Source: Candidatus Igneacidithiobacillus taiwanensis
Lineage (GTDB): Bacteria; Pseudomonadota; Gammaproteobacteria; Acidithiobacillales; Acidithiobacillaceae
Direction: 5' to 3'
DNA length: 7,004 bases
Assembly (NCBI GenBank): GCA_002341825.1
Contig: DDOU01000132.1
Span: forward strand, 4,552-11,555
The stretch's first letter is position 1; every line of letters starts with the position of its first letter. The notes beneath the pieces were generated by a model, which was not told the origin of the DNA, did no database searches, and saw only the letters and a program-made list of their open reading frames with translations. The position numbers were made by a program, and so were the translations under genes. This document shows, piece after piece, positions 1-6,844 of the stretch.

Positions 1-269
1 GCCGGGCGCACGCGCAGCAGAATCTGCCCGCGCTGTACCTGCTCGCCAGGCATCACCAAAACCTGCTGCACGATGGTGGCGCAGGGAGCACTGAGCAGAT
101 CGCTGGCCTCGCTCGCAAAACGCACCGTGCCATACGCGCGCAGGGTGTGGGTAAACTGCATGGGGCGGGCAGTGCTGACCTGCACCAAGGCTGAGGGCGC
201 CGCCAAGACCGGAGCGAGCCCGAGCGCCATCGACAAGAGCATGGTTGCCAACGCGGATCGCCAGTTCAT
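1..269 (-). CDS. RND efflux periplasmic adaptor (membrane fusion protein), N-terminal part
   Basis: Partial gene: the first 89 codons are inside the window and the rest lies to the left. Residues 1-24 form a signal peptide (Met-Asn-Trp-Arg, then a hydrophobic core ending Val-Leu-Ala-Ala). About residues 58-88 resemble the lipoyl-like half of HlyD/CusB/CzcB adaptors, with the pattern VLVMPGEQVQRGQILLRV. Such proteins bridge an inner-membrane RND pump to an outer-membrane TolC channel. The ATG is embedded in an ATGA overlap with the stop of the upstream TolC-family gene, which fixes the start and suggests translational coupling. The neighbouring channel and sensor genes point to CusB/CzcB-like metal efflux, but the substrate cannot be read from this fragment. 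A cysteine just before the lipoyl-like segment (APCATIV) is unusual. The family call is fairly secure; the substrate is open. Confidence 0.85.
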   Translation of the reverse strand, partial: MNWRSALATMLLSMALGLAPVLAAPSALVQVSTARPMQFTHTLRAYGTVRFASEASDLLSAPCATIVQQVLVMPGEQVQRGQILLRVRP

Positions 270-1606
270 GGGTGTTTGCTCCAATCGTTCCAGGGAATGC
301 CCACCGCCAATTCGAGGGCGGCCTGATCTTCGGCTGCGGCCCCCTGCAGGGCCAGCAACTGCAATCGTTTGTCGAGGACTTGGCTGCGCACGGTCTCGTA
401 TTCCACGAGTGTGGCGTTGTGATCGGCCACGGCTTGGCGCAGCTGCGCTTCGGCCGCGCCCAGGGGGGGTAGTTGCGCCTGCAACAGCGCGATTTCTGGG
501 GCAAGGCGATGGAGGTCCTGCACCAGGCTGGCAATATCGGCGCGGGTCTGAAAAAGGCGGGCGCGGTAGGCCGCATGCAGCTCGGCACGGCTCGCCTCGG
601 CTTCACGAATAGCGCCGCGATTGCGGTTCCAGAGGGGTAGATCGAAGCTGAGGCTCGGTCCCCAGGTTTGCACGTTGGAGGTATCGGCAGCGTGGCTCAC
701 GCCAATGCTGAAGCCCGGATATTGGCCGAGAATGGCACGGCGTAGCTGCCCCTCCTGGGCTTGGTACCCGGCACGCAGCGCCGCGAGATCGAGGCGGTGT
801 TGCCAGGCGGCGCGCACCAAGTCTGCGGTCGACGGCAACTGAGGAAGGGCAGACGGTGGCGCCAAGCGGAGGACGAGATCCGGTGGCAGGCCGAGTTGGG
901 CGTTGAGTTCCTGGCGGACCTTGGCAACTTGGCGCTGGAGGGCGAGTTCGCGGTCGCGGCTGTCGACGTAGGCGACTTGGCGGAGGGCATGCTCGGGCAG
1001 GGTGGCATCGCCGCGACGGAGATTTTCTTGCGAAGCACGATACAGGCGCTCACTGATCTCGGTCGCGCTTCGCGCTACCGCCTCCTGTTGCTCAAGAAAA
1101 TAGAGCCGCCGCGCCAGAATGCGGACTTGGTTGGCCACCAGCCATTCTTGCCAAGCAATGTCGTAGTGCACGGCTTTTGCCTGCGCCTTGGCGATACCTA
1201 GGCGGGTAGAGCGGGTAAAGAGGCTGGCCAGACTCCACTGCAAGCCCATGCCGTAGGCATTGTAGTAGCCCGCGGTGCTGGGCAGATCGGCGCTCAGAGA
1301 CAGCTGCGGATCCGGAAGGAGCCCGGCGGCAAAGACCTGGGCATCGGCAATGCCCAATTTGGCACGGGTAGCCCGCAAGTTGGGATTCAGCAGCACCGCA
1401 ATTTGCGCGAGGGCAGCGCCGGGTAGCGGGGCCTGCAGGTTGATGTCGGCGGTGCTGCGCTGGTTCCCGGCGTTGGCTGCGGCCAGTGCCGCGGCGAGGC
1501 TGTCGGGCGTGGCGAGCTTGGTAGACAGGGGCAGGGGATGGTAGCTGGCGCAGGCGCTCAGGAGCGCGAGTGCGCTGCCCAACCAAAAGAACCGAGCGAG
1601 CTTCAT
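266..1606 (-). CDS. TolC-family outer-membrane efflux lipoprotein (CusC/CzcC-like)
   Basis: This 446-residue protein is the expected size for an RND outer-membrane channel. Residues 1-19 are a lipoprotein signal with lipobox Leu-Ser-Ala-Cys (Cys19), so the mature protein should be acylated and anchored in the outer membrane. The rest fits two OEP repeats rich in Ala/Leu/Gln/Arg helices (roughly 65-240 and 260-435). Residues 322-331 (DLPLWNRNRG, followed by AIREAEA) match the PLFNRNRG-AEAEA signature common in CzcC/CusC-type heavy-metal channels. The ATG shares an ATGA with the stop of the sensor kinase, and the protein's own stop shares another with the adaptor gene. The same frame stays open far upstream, but that extension is antisense-like shadow over the kinase gene. 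Function: exit duct for a tripartite pump. A metal substrate is inferred from family resemblance and from linkage to a sensor system. Confidence 0.92.
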   Translation of the reverse strand: MKLARFFWLGSALALLSACASYHPLPLSTKLATPDSLAAALAAANAGNQRSTADINLQAPLPGAALAQIAVLLNPNLRATRAKLGIADAQVFAAGLLPDPQLSLSADLPSTAGYYNAYGMGLQWSLASLFTRSTRLGIAKAQAKAVHYDIAWQEWLVANQVRILARRLYFLEQQEAVARSATEISERLYRASQENLRRGDATLPEHALRQVAYVDSRDRELALQRQVAKVRQELNAQLGLPPDLVLRLAPPSALPQLPSTADLVRAAWQHRLDLAALRAGYQAQEGQLRRAILGQYPGFSIGVSHAADTSNVQTWGPSLSFDLPLWNRNRGAIREAEASRAELHAAYRARLFQTRADIASLVQDLHRLAPEIALLQAQLPPLGAAEAQLRQAVADHNATLVEYETVRSQVLDKRLQLLALQGAAAEDQAALELAVGIPWNDWSKHP

Positions 1607-2961
1607 GGGACGCGCATGGGGCTTTGGGCTGCCAAGGGTTGACGATAGCGAAATAGCAGCCCCCGCCCGGATCGACCGTCCTGTAATTCGATGCTGCCGC
1701 CCAGCCGTTTGGCGGCCGCGGCAACAATGGCGAGACCAAGGCCGGTGCCCTCGCCCTGGGCATCGGCGGCGCGGTGGAAGGGTGCGAAGATCAGCTCGCG
1801 CTGGGCAGGAGGGATTCCCGGCCCTTCGTCCTCGATCTCCAGCTGCAGGACGTTTTGCTGTACCTCTGCCCGCAGCACGACGCTGCTGCCGGCGGGTGCG
1901 TAGCGCAGGGCGTTGTCGAGAACGTTGCCGACCAGCACGCGCAGGGCCAGGGCCTCGGCATGCAACGTCAACGGACCGGGCTGCAGCTGCAATTCGAGGT
2001 CGATGTCTTTGCGTTCCGCTACGGGCAGGCGTTCGCCGAGCACTTCGCGCAGCAGGTCGCCGAGTTCGAAGGTCTCCCGCTTTTCCGTACCGGCAAGCTG
2101 GCGCTCCAGAGTGAGCAGTTGATCGAGAAGATGACGGCTGCGCGCAAGGCCGGCGTCGACCCGATGCAGGCGCTGCCGACAGGCCTCCCAACTGTCGGCG
2201 CGTTCGGCGTTTTCTACCTGCAAGGAAAGGGCGGCCAAGGGCGTCCGCAACTCATGGGCGGCGTCGGCAATGAAACGACGCTCTACCTGCACCAAGTCGG
2301 CCACCCGCTGCAGCAGCTCTTGAATAGCCAACCAAAAGGGCAGCAATTCGCGCGGCACTTGGGTATTGGGTAAGCGAAGCTGCGCCTTGTCTGGATGCAA
2401 TGCCGATAATTCCCGCGCCAAGCGGCGCAGCGGGCGAAACACCGAATAGACCTGCCAGCGCAGGGCGAGGAGCACGATGGGCAAAAGCAGCAGTATCGGC
2501 CAGATACTTTGCTGGGCGCCGTCCCAGGCGGCTTCCTGCAGTACCGAGATGGGCTGGGCAACGGCCAAGGCACCGCCGTCCGGCAAGGCAGCGAGGAATA
2601 CCCGCCAATGCTCCCCCTGGGCTTGCAGATGATGAAATCCGGGTTTCCAGGCGGCCGGAATCGGCAGGGTACCGTCGCCCTGACCGGGACCAATGCGCTC
2701 CACGATCACGGCGCCAAATTCCTCGTCATGGCGGATATGCTTTCCCTTGTGCTGAAACCAGGGCACGCGCAAATCATGCCGTGGCAGATGCGCGGGGTCG
2801 ACCCATTGGGCAATTTCGGCCAGGGTCGCGTCCTGCAGCTGTTTGGCATCTTGGTAGGCCAGCCCATAATCCACCACCGAGGCAATGATGCCACCCAAGA
2901 TGAGCCAAAAGCTCAGGGTCCAGAAGAGTCGCCCCTGTAGCGAGGGGGTGGCGGTGGTCAT
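1603..2961 (-). CDS. Two-component sensor histidine kinase, QseC/PmrB type
   Basis: A 452-residue inner-membrane kinase that would phosphorylate the adjacent response regulator. Visible parts in order: TM1 at about 13-35; a periplasmic domain at about 36-150 ending in AQPISVLQEAAWD, a QseC/PmrB-like junction; TM2 at about 153-172; a HAMP-like linker; the H-box FIADAAHELRTPL with phospho-acceptor His236; the N-box LVGNVLDNALRY with Asn350; the G1 box DEGPGIPP (Asp378); and the G2 box GEGTGLGLAIV (403-412). All catalytic boxes look intact. The periplasmic loop is histidine-rich (His58, 62, 71, 75, 78, 110, 111, 118), which suggests metal or pH sensing. I chose the ATG at 2961 because it forms an ATGA overlap with the regulator stop and has AAGGA just upstream. 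An in-frame ATG 21 bases earlier would add MAGREGR. Whether it is closer to QseC or PmrB cannot be decided by eye. Confidence 0.93.
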   Translation of the reverse strand: MTTATPSLQGRLFWTLSFWLILGGIIASVVDYGLAYQDAKQLQDATLAEIAQWVDPAHLPRHDLRVPWFQHKGKHIRHDEEFGAVIVERIGPGQGDGTLPIPAAWKPGFHHLQAQGEHWRVFLAALPDGGALAVAQPISVLQEAAWDGAQQSIWPILLLLPIVLLALRWQVYSVFRPLRRLARELSALHPDKAQLRLPNTQVPRELLPFWLAIQELLQRVADLVQVERRFIADAAHELRTPLAALSLQVENAERADSWEACRQRLHRVDAGLARSRHLLDQLLTLERQLAGTEKRETFELGDLLREVLGERLPVAERKDIDLELQLQPGPLTLHAEALALRVLVGNVLDNALRYAPAGSSVVLRAEVQQNVLQLEIEDEGPGIPPAQRELIFAPFHRAADAQGEGTGLGLAIVAAAAKRLGGSIELQDGRSGRGLLFRYRQPLAAQSPMRVP

Positions 2962-3629
2962 CCGTCCTTCTCTACCAGCCAACCGGCGCCGCGCAGATTT
3001 TTGATGGCATCGCTGCCCAATTTTTTGCGCAGACCGTGAATGAGGAAATCGATGCTGTTGCTTTCTACCTCCTCACCCCAGCCATAGATGCGCGTTTCCA
3101 ACTCCTCGCGGCTGAGGATGCGCCCAGGTTTCTGCAAGAGGGCGCCCAGCAGGGCGAACTCGCGCCGCCCCAGGCGTTGACGCTGGGTCTCGGCGCCTTC
3201 TCGCCACGCTTCGTGGCTGCTCGGGTCGAGATGAATTATGCCGTTGGACAGCAGGGCCTGCCCGCTGCCGCCTTGCCGTCGCTGCAGCACGCGCAGGCGG
3301 GCCAGCAGTTCTCGGCTCGAAAAGGGTTTGACGAGGAAGTCGTCGGCACCCGTATCGAGGCCCTCGATACGGGTCTCGACGGCATCCCGGGCGCTCAAGA
3401 TGAGCACCGGCAGCGCACTGCCACGACCGCGCAACTCGCGCAACAGATCCAGGCCTTCCCCATCAGGAAGGCCAAGATCGAGGAGCAAGACTTCGTGCTC
3501 GCTCGGGGCGAGGGCGGCACGGGCATTGCGGGTGTTGCGCACCCAATCTACCGCATGGCCACCCTCGCGCAGGGCGAGGACCAGGGCCTCTCCCAGCATC
3601 TCGTCATCTTCTACCAACAAGAGCCGCAT
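2958..3629 (-). CDS. OmpR-family response regulator, QseB/PmrA type
   Basis: A 223-residue DNA-binding regulator. The receiver domain (1-115) starts MRLLLVEDD with acidic pocket residues Glu7/Asp8/Asp9. It carries phospho-acceptor Asp51 in LLLDLGLPDG, the switch Ser79 and the conserved Lys101 in VKPF. The winged-helix effector domain covers about 125-220, with the recognition region EEVESNSIDFLIHGLRKKLG and the closing wing LRGAGWLV, typical of QseB/PmrA relatives. OmpR-type regulators usually bind direct repeats about 11 bp apart, and such repeats precede this operon and the divergent locus at the right end. The ATG at 3629 gives the standard family N-terminus, with a GGGGAAGG stretch just upstream. 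A TTG at 3668, overlapping the PepSY stop as TTGA, would add 13 residues and cannot be excluded. The stop overlaps the kinase start (ATGA). Confidence 0.94.
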   Translation of the reverse strand: MRLLLVEDDEMLGEALVLALREGGHAVDWVRNTRNARAALAPSEHEVLLLDLGLPDGEGLDLLRELRGRGSALPVLILSARDAVETRIEGLDTGADDFLVKPFSSRELLARLRVLQRRQGGSGQALLSNGIIHLDPSSHEAWREGAETQRQRLGRREFALLGALLQKPGRILSREELETRIYGWGEEVESNSIDFLIHGLRKKLGSDAIKNLRGAGWLVEKDG

Positions 3630-3664
3630 ACCTTCCCCAATTCCTCGCCCCAGGTCGGCCTTGC

Positions 3665-3964
3665 TCAATCCTTGCCGTTATCGACGGAATTTTCCAAGAC
3701 CTTGCCCGTAATGGCATCCACCCCTACTTCGTGTACTACTTTACCCCGCTGAATATCGAAAGAGTAACGCAGGCCGCTGCCACCGGCTTCCTTCTCCAAT
3801 TCCACGTCGGTAATCTTGCCCGGAAAAGCCTGTACGGCAATGGTCTTGGCCGCAGCCAAACTTACCTTGGCCTCCTTGCTGTACTGCTCGCCCTTGAACG
3901 CCAGGGCGCTACCACTGGCAACGAGTCCTGCCACCAACAGTCCGATGATGATGTGTTTTTTCAC
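3665..3964 (-). CDS. Small secreted PepSY-domain protein
   Basis: A 99-residue protein and the first gene of the sensor/efflux operon. Residues 1-22 are a clear Sec signal peptide (Lys-Lys, then a hydrophobic core ending Gly-Ser-Ala-Leu-Ala), so the mature 77-residue protein should be periplasmic. Residues about 33-92 read as one PepSY repeat: a Lys/Ala-rich helix (SLAAAKTIAVQAFPG), then strands including LRYSFDI and the characteristic end VGVDAITGKVLE. PepSY domains are found in peptidase propeptides and as stand-alone periplasmic proteins; their ligand or inhibitory role is often unknown. Being first in a two-component operon suggests it modulates the kinase sensor domain or buffers its ligand, which is inference. 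I chose the GTG at 3964 because a strong GGAGGG lies 4 bases upstream. A TTG at 3976 would place that Shine-Dalgarno inside the gene. Confidence 0.88.
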   Translation of the reverse strand: MKKHIIIGLLVAGLVASGSALAFKGEQYSKEAKVSLAAAKTIAVQAFPGKITDVELEKEAGGSGLRYSFDIQRGKVVHEVGVDAITGKVLENSVDNGKD

Positions 3965-3968
3965 GCTA

Positions 3969-3974
3969 CCCTCC
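3969..3974 (-). promoter_or_regulatory. Ribosome binding site of the PepSY gene
   Basis: On the minus strand this reads GGAGGG, 4 bases before a GTG. It is the best Shine-Dalgarno in the window and decides the GTG start over the TTG at 3976. Confidence 0.75.
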
Positions 3975-4011
3975 AAGTCGTTACGGGACGCCCCATGCGT
4001 CCACGGTAATG

Positions 4012-4017
4012 AGTATG
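4012..4017 (-). promoter_or_regulatory. Putative -10 element of the PepSY/regulator/kinase/efflux operon
   Basis: The minus strand reads CATACT, which matches TATAAT at 4 of 6 positions. It lies 10 bases after the proximal half-site of the direct repeat. No recognisable -35 is present, because the repeat occupies that region, as expected of a promoter that depends on an activator. Transcription would start near 4005, giving a leader of about 40 bases. Confidence 0.5.
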
Positions 4018-4027
4018 GCGGGAGAAT

Positions 4028-4044
4028 CTTAGGTAACCATTAGC
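4028..4044 (-). promoter_or_regulatory. Direct-repeat operator (PmrA-box-like) before the PepSY operon
   Basis: On the minus strand two half-sites, CTAAT (4043-4039) and CTAAG (4032-4028), are offset by exactly 11 bp. That is one helical turn, as for tandem OmpR-family regulator dimers. With flanking bases the layout is GCTAAT-N5-CCTAAG, close to the known PmrA box YTTAAK-N5-YTTAAK. The element overlaps where the -35 of the operon would be. The same half-site spacing and the same 10-bp distance to a -10 recur at 6830-6866. I infer autoregulation by the response regulator of this operon. Confidence 0.6.
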
Positions 4045-4062
4045 AGACGAAGGTAGGCAGGC

Positions 4063-5718
4063 TCACCCGTTGGCGTGGCCTATCGGGGTGCTCCTACGAA
4101 TCTGCAACAGGGCGATTTTCTCACGGCTGTACAGCTCAAAGCGCACAAGGATCAGCGCGACGTGATAGGGGGGTGGTACGGCAGCCTGAACATTCTTGAG
4201 GTCGATTTCTGGGCATACCAAATACAGTGGTTGCTGCTGCGCCATTGGAGCGATTTCGTCCAAAGTGGTGAGGTGATGGATGGGCATGGCGCCGCGTCCG
4301 GCGTAGAACAGAAAATCCGGCTGAAACCATTGCCAAGAGGCGAGGTGGTATGGTGCGCCTTGCTGTATTTTCGCAATTTCTTCTCCCATCTCTCGAGATG
4401 GCTTTAGGTGGTTGAATTCTGGTGTGTAGAGAAAGACCAGCATGGCGCTGAGAATAAGCGCCCCGGTAGCGAAGCTGAGCAGCGCTGCACGAAAATTCTG
4501 CCGCCAAAGAAAGACCAGGGCAACAATTGCCGCGCCGCTGTAGGGTAAACCGATGAGCAGGAGATTGGGTAGCTGTGGCTCTTGCTTGGGTAAAATCCAG
4601 CCACCAAAAACACTGAGCGCCACACCAATCCCCAATAGAATGACAGGGGAAAGCCAGTCGAGACGAGAGGGCTTAGTGTTGTGCATGAGCAGGCGCTGGT
4701 CAAAATACCAAGCAAGAAAAATCGCCAAAGGTGGGTATGATTCCCAAACGTAGCTTGGCAGTTTGGTTGCCGAGAGCGAAAAGAAGGCGGTCCAGATAAC
4801 GGCCCAGATGAGTAGAAAGCTGAGCTTTCTGCGACTTTCGTGATTTGCAAGGGGCCAGAGTTTTCGCAGTAAAGAAAAGGTCTGTGGAAAAAATAAAGAC
4901 CATGGCAACATGCCAAGTAGGATACTGATGAGATAATAAAACCAGGGCCCTTGATGTCCTTGCATGCTCGAGTCGAAGCGTCCGATGTTCTGCTGGATGA
5001 GGAATACCTTATCCCAGGACCACTGCGTTTCGAGTCCAACGGCAACGTACCAAGGCAGCACAATAAGTAGAAAGAGCGGGATACCTATGCGCAGCTTTCC
5101 TGCCTTCCAGAGAAATGGTAGATTTTTCTGGCCAAGAAGAAAAAGGACGATAATCAGACCAGGCAAAAGGAAGCCTATCGGACCCTTATCTAGGGTAGCA
5201 AGGGCCAGGGCGACATAAAAAGCGATGAGAAATCGTTTGTCGGCGTTTTCGGTATACGCGATCAGAAAAAACAGTAGCGCTGCAGAAACTGTCAAAATCA
5301 GGAGTGGATCTGGAGTGGCGCTACGAAAGATGATGCTGCTGTGCAGTAAGGTTGCGGTTATGGCTGCTGTGAACAGGGCGATGCGCGGATTGTATAGCCG
5401 CTTTACAGCTATCCATAATAACAAAATGAACAGTGCGCCAATGAACGCCGACCCTACGCGCAGGCCGAAGGAGTTCCATCCAAAAATTTGGGTACCACAC
5501 CACATCAGCCAGTAGTTGAGTATCGGCTTATCGGGGAGAAGCTGGTTATTGAAGGTCGGCACCAAAAGATTGTGATGCGCAATCATCTCCTTCAGCGCCT
5601 GGGCATAGATGGGCTCGTCAATATCCCAGAGACTGGTATTCCCAATTCCCCAAGCAAAGTAGAGAAGGGAAAATACAAATATTGCGATAGAGTATACAAA
5701 ATATCTTTTTTTATGCAT
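4063..5718 (-). CDS. ArnT-like (GT83/PMT-family) lipid-linked sugar glycosyltransferase
   Basis: A 551-residue polytopic inner-membrane protein, nearly the length of E. coli ArnT (550). Family hallmarks: the acidic DE motif in WDIDEPIYAQ (31-40, Asp34/Glu35); KPILNYWL (64-71), equivalent to KPPLxYW; Asp137 in SATPDPLL; LDKGPIGFLLPG (176-187); LPWYVAV (221-227); and SATKLPSYVWESYPPLAIFL (316-335). About a dozen hydrophobic segments run to residue 430, followed by a soluble C-terminal periplasmic-type domain. Such enzymes take a sugar from an undecaprenyl-phosphate donor and attach it to lipid A or another envelope lipid. The donor is probably made by the upstream GT2 gene, whose end overlaps this start by 8 bases. 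The sugar is unknown: no arnA, arnB or arnD homologue is in view, so an aminoarabinose role is only a possibility. The frame extends upstream to 5874, but that part overlaps the GT2 gene and lacks family features. Confidence 0.88.
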   Translation of the reverse strand: MHKKRYFVYSIAIFVFSLLYFAWGIGNTSLWDIDEPIYAQALKEMIAHHNLLVPTFNNQLLPDKPILNYWLMWCGTQIFGWNSFGLRVGSAFIGALFILLLWIAVKRLYNPRIALFTAAITATLLHSSIIFRSATPDPLLILTVSAALLFFLIAYTENADKRFLIAFYVALALATLDKGPIGFLLPGLIIVLFLLGQKNLPFLWKAGKLRIGIPLFLLIVLPWYVAVGLETQWSWDKVFLIQQNIGRFDSSMQGHQGPWFYYLISILLGMLPWSLFFPQTFSLLRKLWPLANHESRRKLSFLLIWAVIWTAFFSLSATKLPSYVWESYPPLAIFLAWYFDQRLLMHNTKPSRLDWLSPVILLGIGVALSVFGGWILPKQEPQLPNLLLIGLPYSGAAIVALVFLWRQNFRAALLSFATGALILSAMLVFLYTPEFNHLKPSREMGEEIAKIQQGAPYHLASWQWFQPDFLFYAGRGAMPIHHLTTLDEIAPMAQQQPLYLVCPEIDLKNVQAAVPPPYHVALILVRFELYSREKIALLQIRRSTPIGHANG

Positions 5719-6766
5719 TTTCTTGTTGAATGTCTGTATTTTCGATAGGGCTTGACCAGGTGTCCTGCACCAAATAGATGGGTCGCTGCTTGCTCTCTTC
5801 GTAACTACGCGATAAATATTCCCCAATGATGCCGAGAGCCAGCAGTTGCATCCCGCCGAGGAAGAGCACCGCAACCATCAGCGAGGGATAGCCCTTGACG
5901 CTATTACCGTATAACAGAGTTTCGATTACCAGATAGGCCGCATACAGAAAAGAGCTCAAGGCAATGATCATTCCACTAAAAGACGCTAACTGCAGGGGTA
6001 CATGGCTAAAAGAGGTAATGCCTTCGATGGCAAGTTGCCCTAATCGCCAGTAATTCCAGTTGCTACGCCCGGTATGTCGAGCTTCGCGGCGATAGGCGAC
6101 CGAGGTACTGCGGAATCCTGTCCAGGCGAAGAGTCCTTTCATATACCGACGTCGTTCTGGCATGCGTTGTAGAGCATCCAGCACTCGCCGTGAGAGTAGG
6201 CGATAATCGCCAGTATCCTGCGGGATTGTAATATTGCTGATACGCCCCAAAAGCCGATAAAAAAGAAAAGAGCTCAAGCGTTTTGCCAGGGGTTCACCAT
6301 CACGGTGTAATCGTTGTGCATTAACTACATCGTACCCCTCGAGAAATTTTGCAAATAGCTCCGGGATCAATTCTGGAGGATCTTGTAAGTCGGCATCAAG
6401 GGGAATGGCGACGTCCCCACGCGCATGATCCAACCCCGCGGTCAAGGCTGCTTCTTTCCCAAAATTACGCGACAGATCGATAACGGTAATGCGGTTTTCT
6501 CGTTCGCGTAGAGACAGTAACTGCAATAGCGTGTCGTCAGTACTTCCATCATTGATAAAAATCATCTCCCAAAACTGACCAGTGTGCTCTAACGCCGTGC
6601 GCGTACGCTCAAATAAGGGAGCGATATTTGAAGACTCGTTGTGGCAGGGAATAATTACCGACAGCAAATATTTTTTCTGCAACGCCCGCGCTGCTATATC
6701 CGGACGAGAAGCAACGGCTTGGGTGATATTCTCCAGAGGGCTGGATGCGCTGCGCCAGGACGACAT
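5711..6766 (-). CDS. Polyprenyl-phosphate glycosyltransferase, GT2 family (GtrB/DPM/ArnC-like)
   Basis: A 351-residue membrane-bound glycosyltransferase. The GT-A catalytic domain starts at about residue 33 (YLLSVIIPCHNE). It shows NDGSTDDT (72-79), LSRNFGKEAALTAGLDHA (98-115), the metal-binding DADLQDPP (124-131) and QDTGDYRLLSRRV (183-195). Two C-terminal transmembrane segments follow (about 260-285 and 298-318), ending in the family signature GIIGEYLSRSYEESKQRPIY (312-331). This layout is typical of enzymes that load a sugar from a nucleotide donor onto undecaprenyl or dolichyl phosphate at the cytoplasmic face. To my eye the middle section is more like GtrB (bactoprenol glucosyltransferase) than ArnC. 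The ATG at 6766 has GGAGA 9 bases upstream and leaves about 30 residues ahead of the catalytic domain, somewhat longer than usual. It is co-transcribed with the ArnT-like gene and is lower in GC than the efflux operon. Confidence 0.92.
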   Translation of the reverse strand: MSSWRSASSPLENITQAVASRPDIAARALQKKYLLSVIIPCHNESSNIAPLFERTRTALEHTGQFWEMIFINDGSTDDTLLQLLSLRERENRITVIDLSRNFGKEAALTAGLDHARGDVAIPLDADLQDPPELIPELFAKFLEGYDVVNAQRLHRDGEPLAKRLSSFLFYRLLGRISNITIPQDTGDYRLLSRRVLDALQRMPERRRYMKGLFAWTGFRSTSVAYRREARHTGRSNWNYWRLGQLAIEGITSFSHVPLQLASFSGMIIALSSFLYAAYLVIETLLYGNSVKGYPSLMVAVLFLGGMQLLALGIIGEYLSRSYEESKQRPIYLVQDTWSSPIENTDIQQENA

Positions 6767-6775
6767 TTTTCGCTT

Positions 6776-6780
6776 TCTCC
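6776..6780 (-). promoter_or_regulatory. Ribosome binding site of the GT2 gene
   Basis: The minus strand reads GGAGA, 9 bases before the ATG at 6766. It supports that start although the catalytic domain begins about 30 residues later. Confidence 0.65.
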
Positions 6781-6829
6781 AAAACGTGTGCCTGCGCTAT
6801 GTCCATCGCGTCATTGCGCTTCCGCTCCC

Positions 6830-6835
6830 ATTGTA
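6830..6835 (-). promoter_or_regulatory. -10 element of the glycosyltransferase operon
   Basis: The minus strand reads TACAAT, matching TATAAT at 5 of 6 positions. It lies exactly 10 bases after the CTAAG half-site of the direct repeat. Where a -35 is expected (around 6853-6858) there is only the repeat, so activator dependence is likely. Transcription would begin near 6823, giving a leader of about 57 bases. Confidence 0.6.
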
Positions 6836-6844
6836 CTGTCGAAG

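Noticed and set aside
1607..2191. Long upstream extension of the TolC-family frame on the minus strand
   Set aside because: It lies wholly inside the kinase gene in another frame, is Arg/Ala/Pro-rich shadow sequence, and the lipoprotein signal begins at 1606.
1774..2373. Plus-strand open frame antisense to the kinase
   Set aside because: It is a shadow of the kinase catalytic domain with no motifs of its own.
3036..3752. Plus-strand open frame antisense to the response regulator
   Set aside because: There is no recognisable domain, and codon structure in this high-GC region favours long antisense shadows. The minus-strand gene has all catalytic residues.
4040..4075. Possible terminator after the ArnT-like gene
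   Set aside because: The only pairing found is a weak GGT/ACC stem with mismatches and no T-run.
4672..4676. Single CTTAG inside the ArnT-like gene
   Set aside because: There is no partner half-site 11 bp away, and it is in coding sequence; a lone 5-mer is expected by chance.
5719..5874. Upstream extension of the ArnT-like frame
   Set aside because: It overlaps the conserved C-terminus of the GT2 gene and shows no family similarity; the membrane protein begins naturally at the ATG at 5718.
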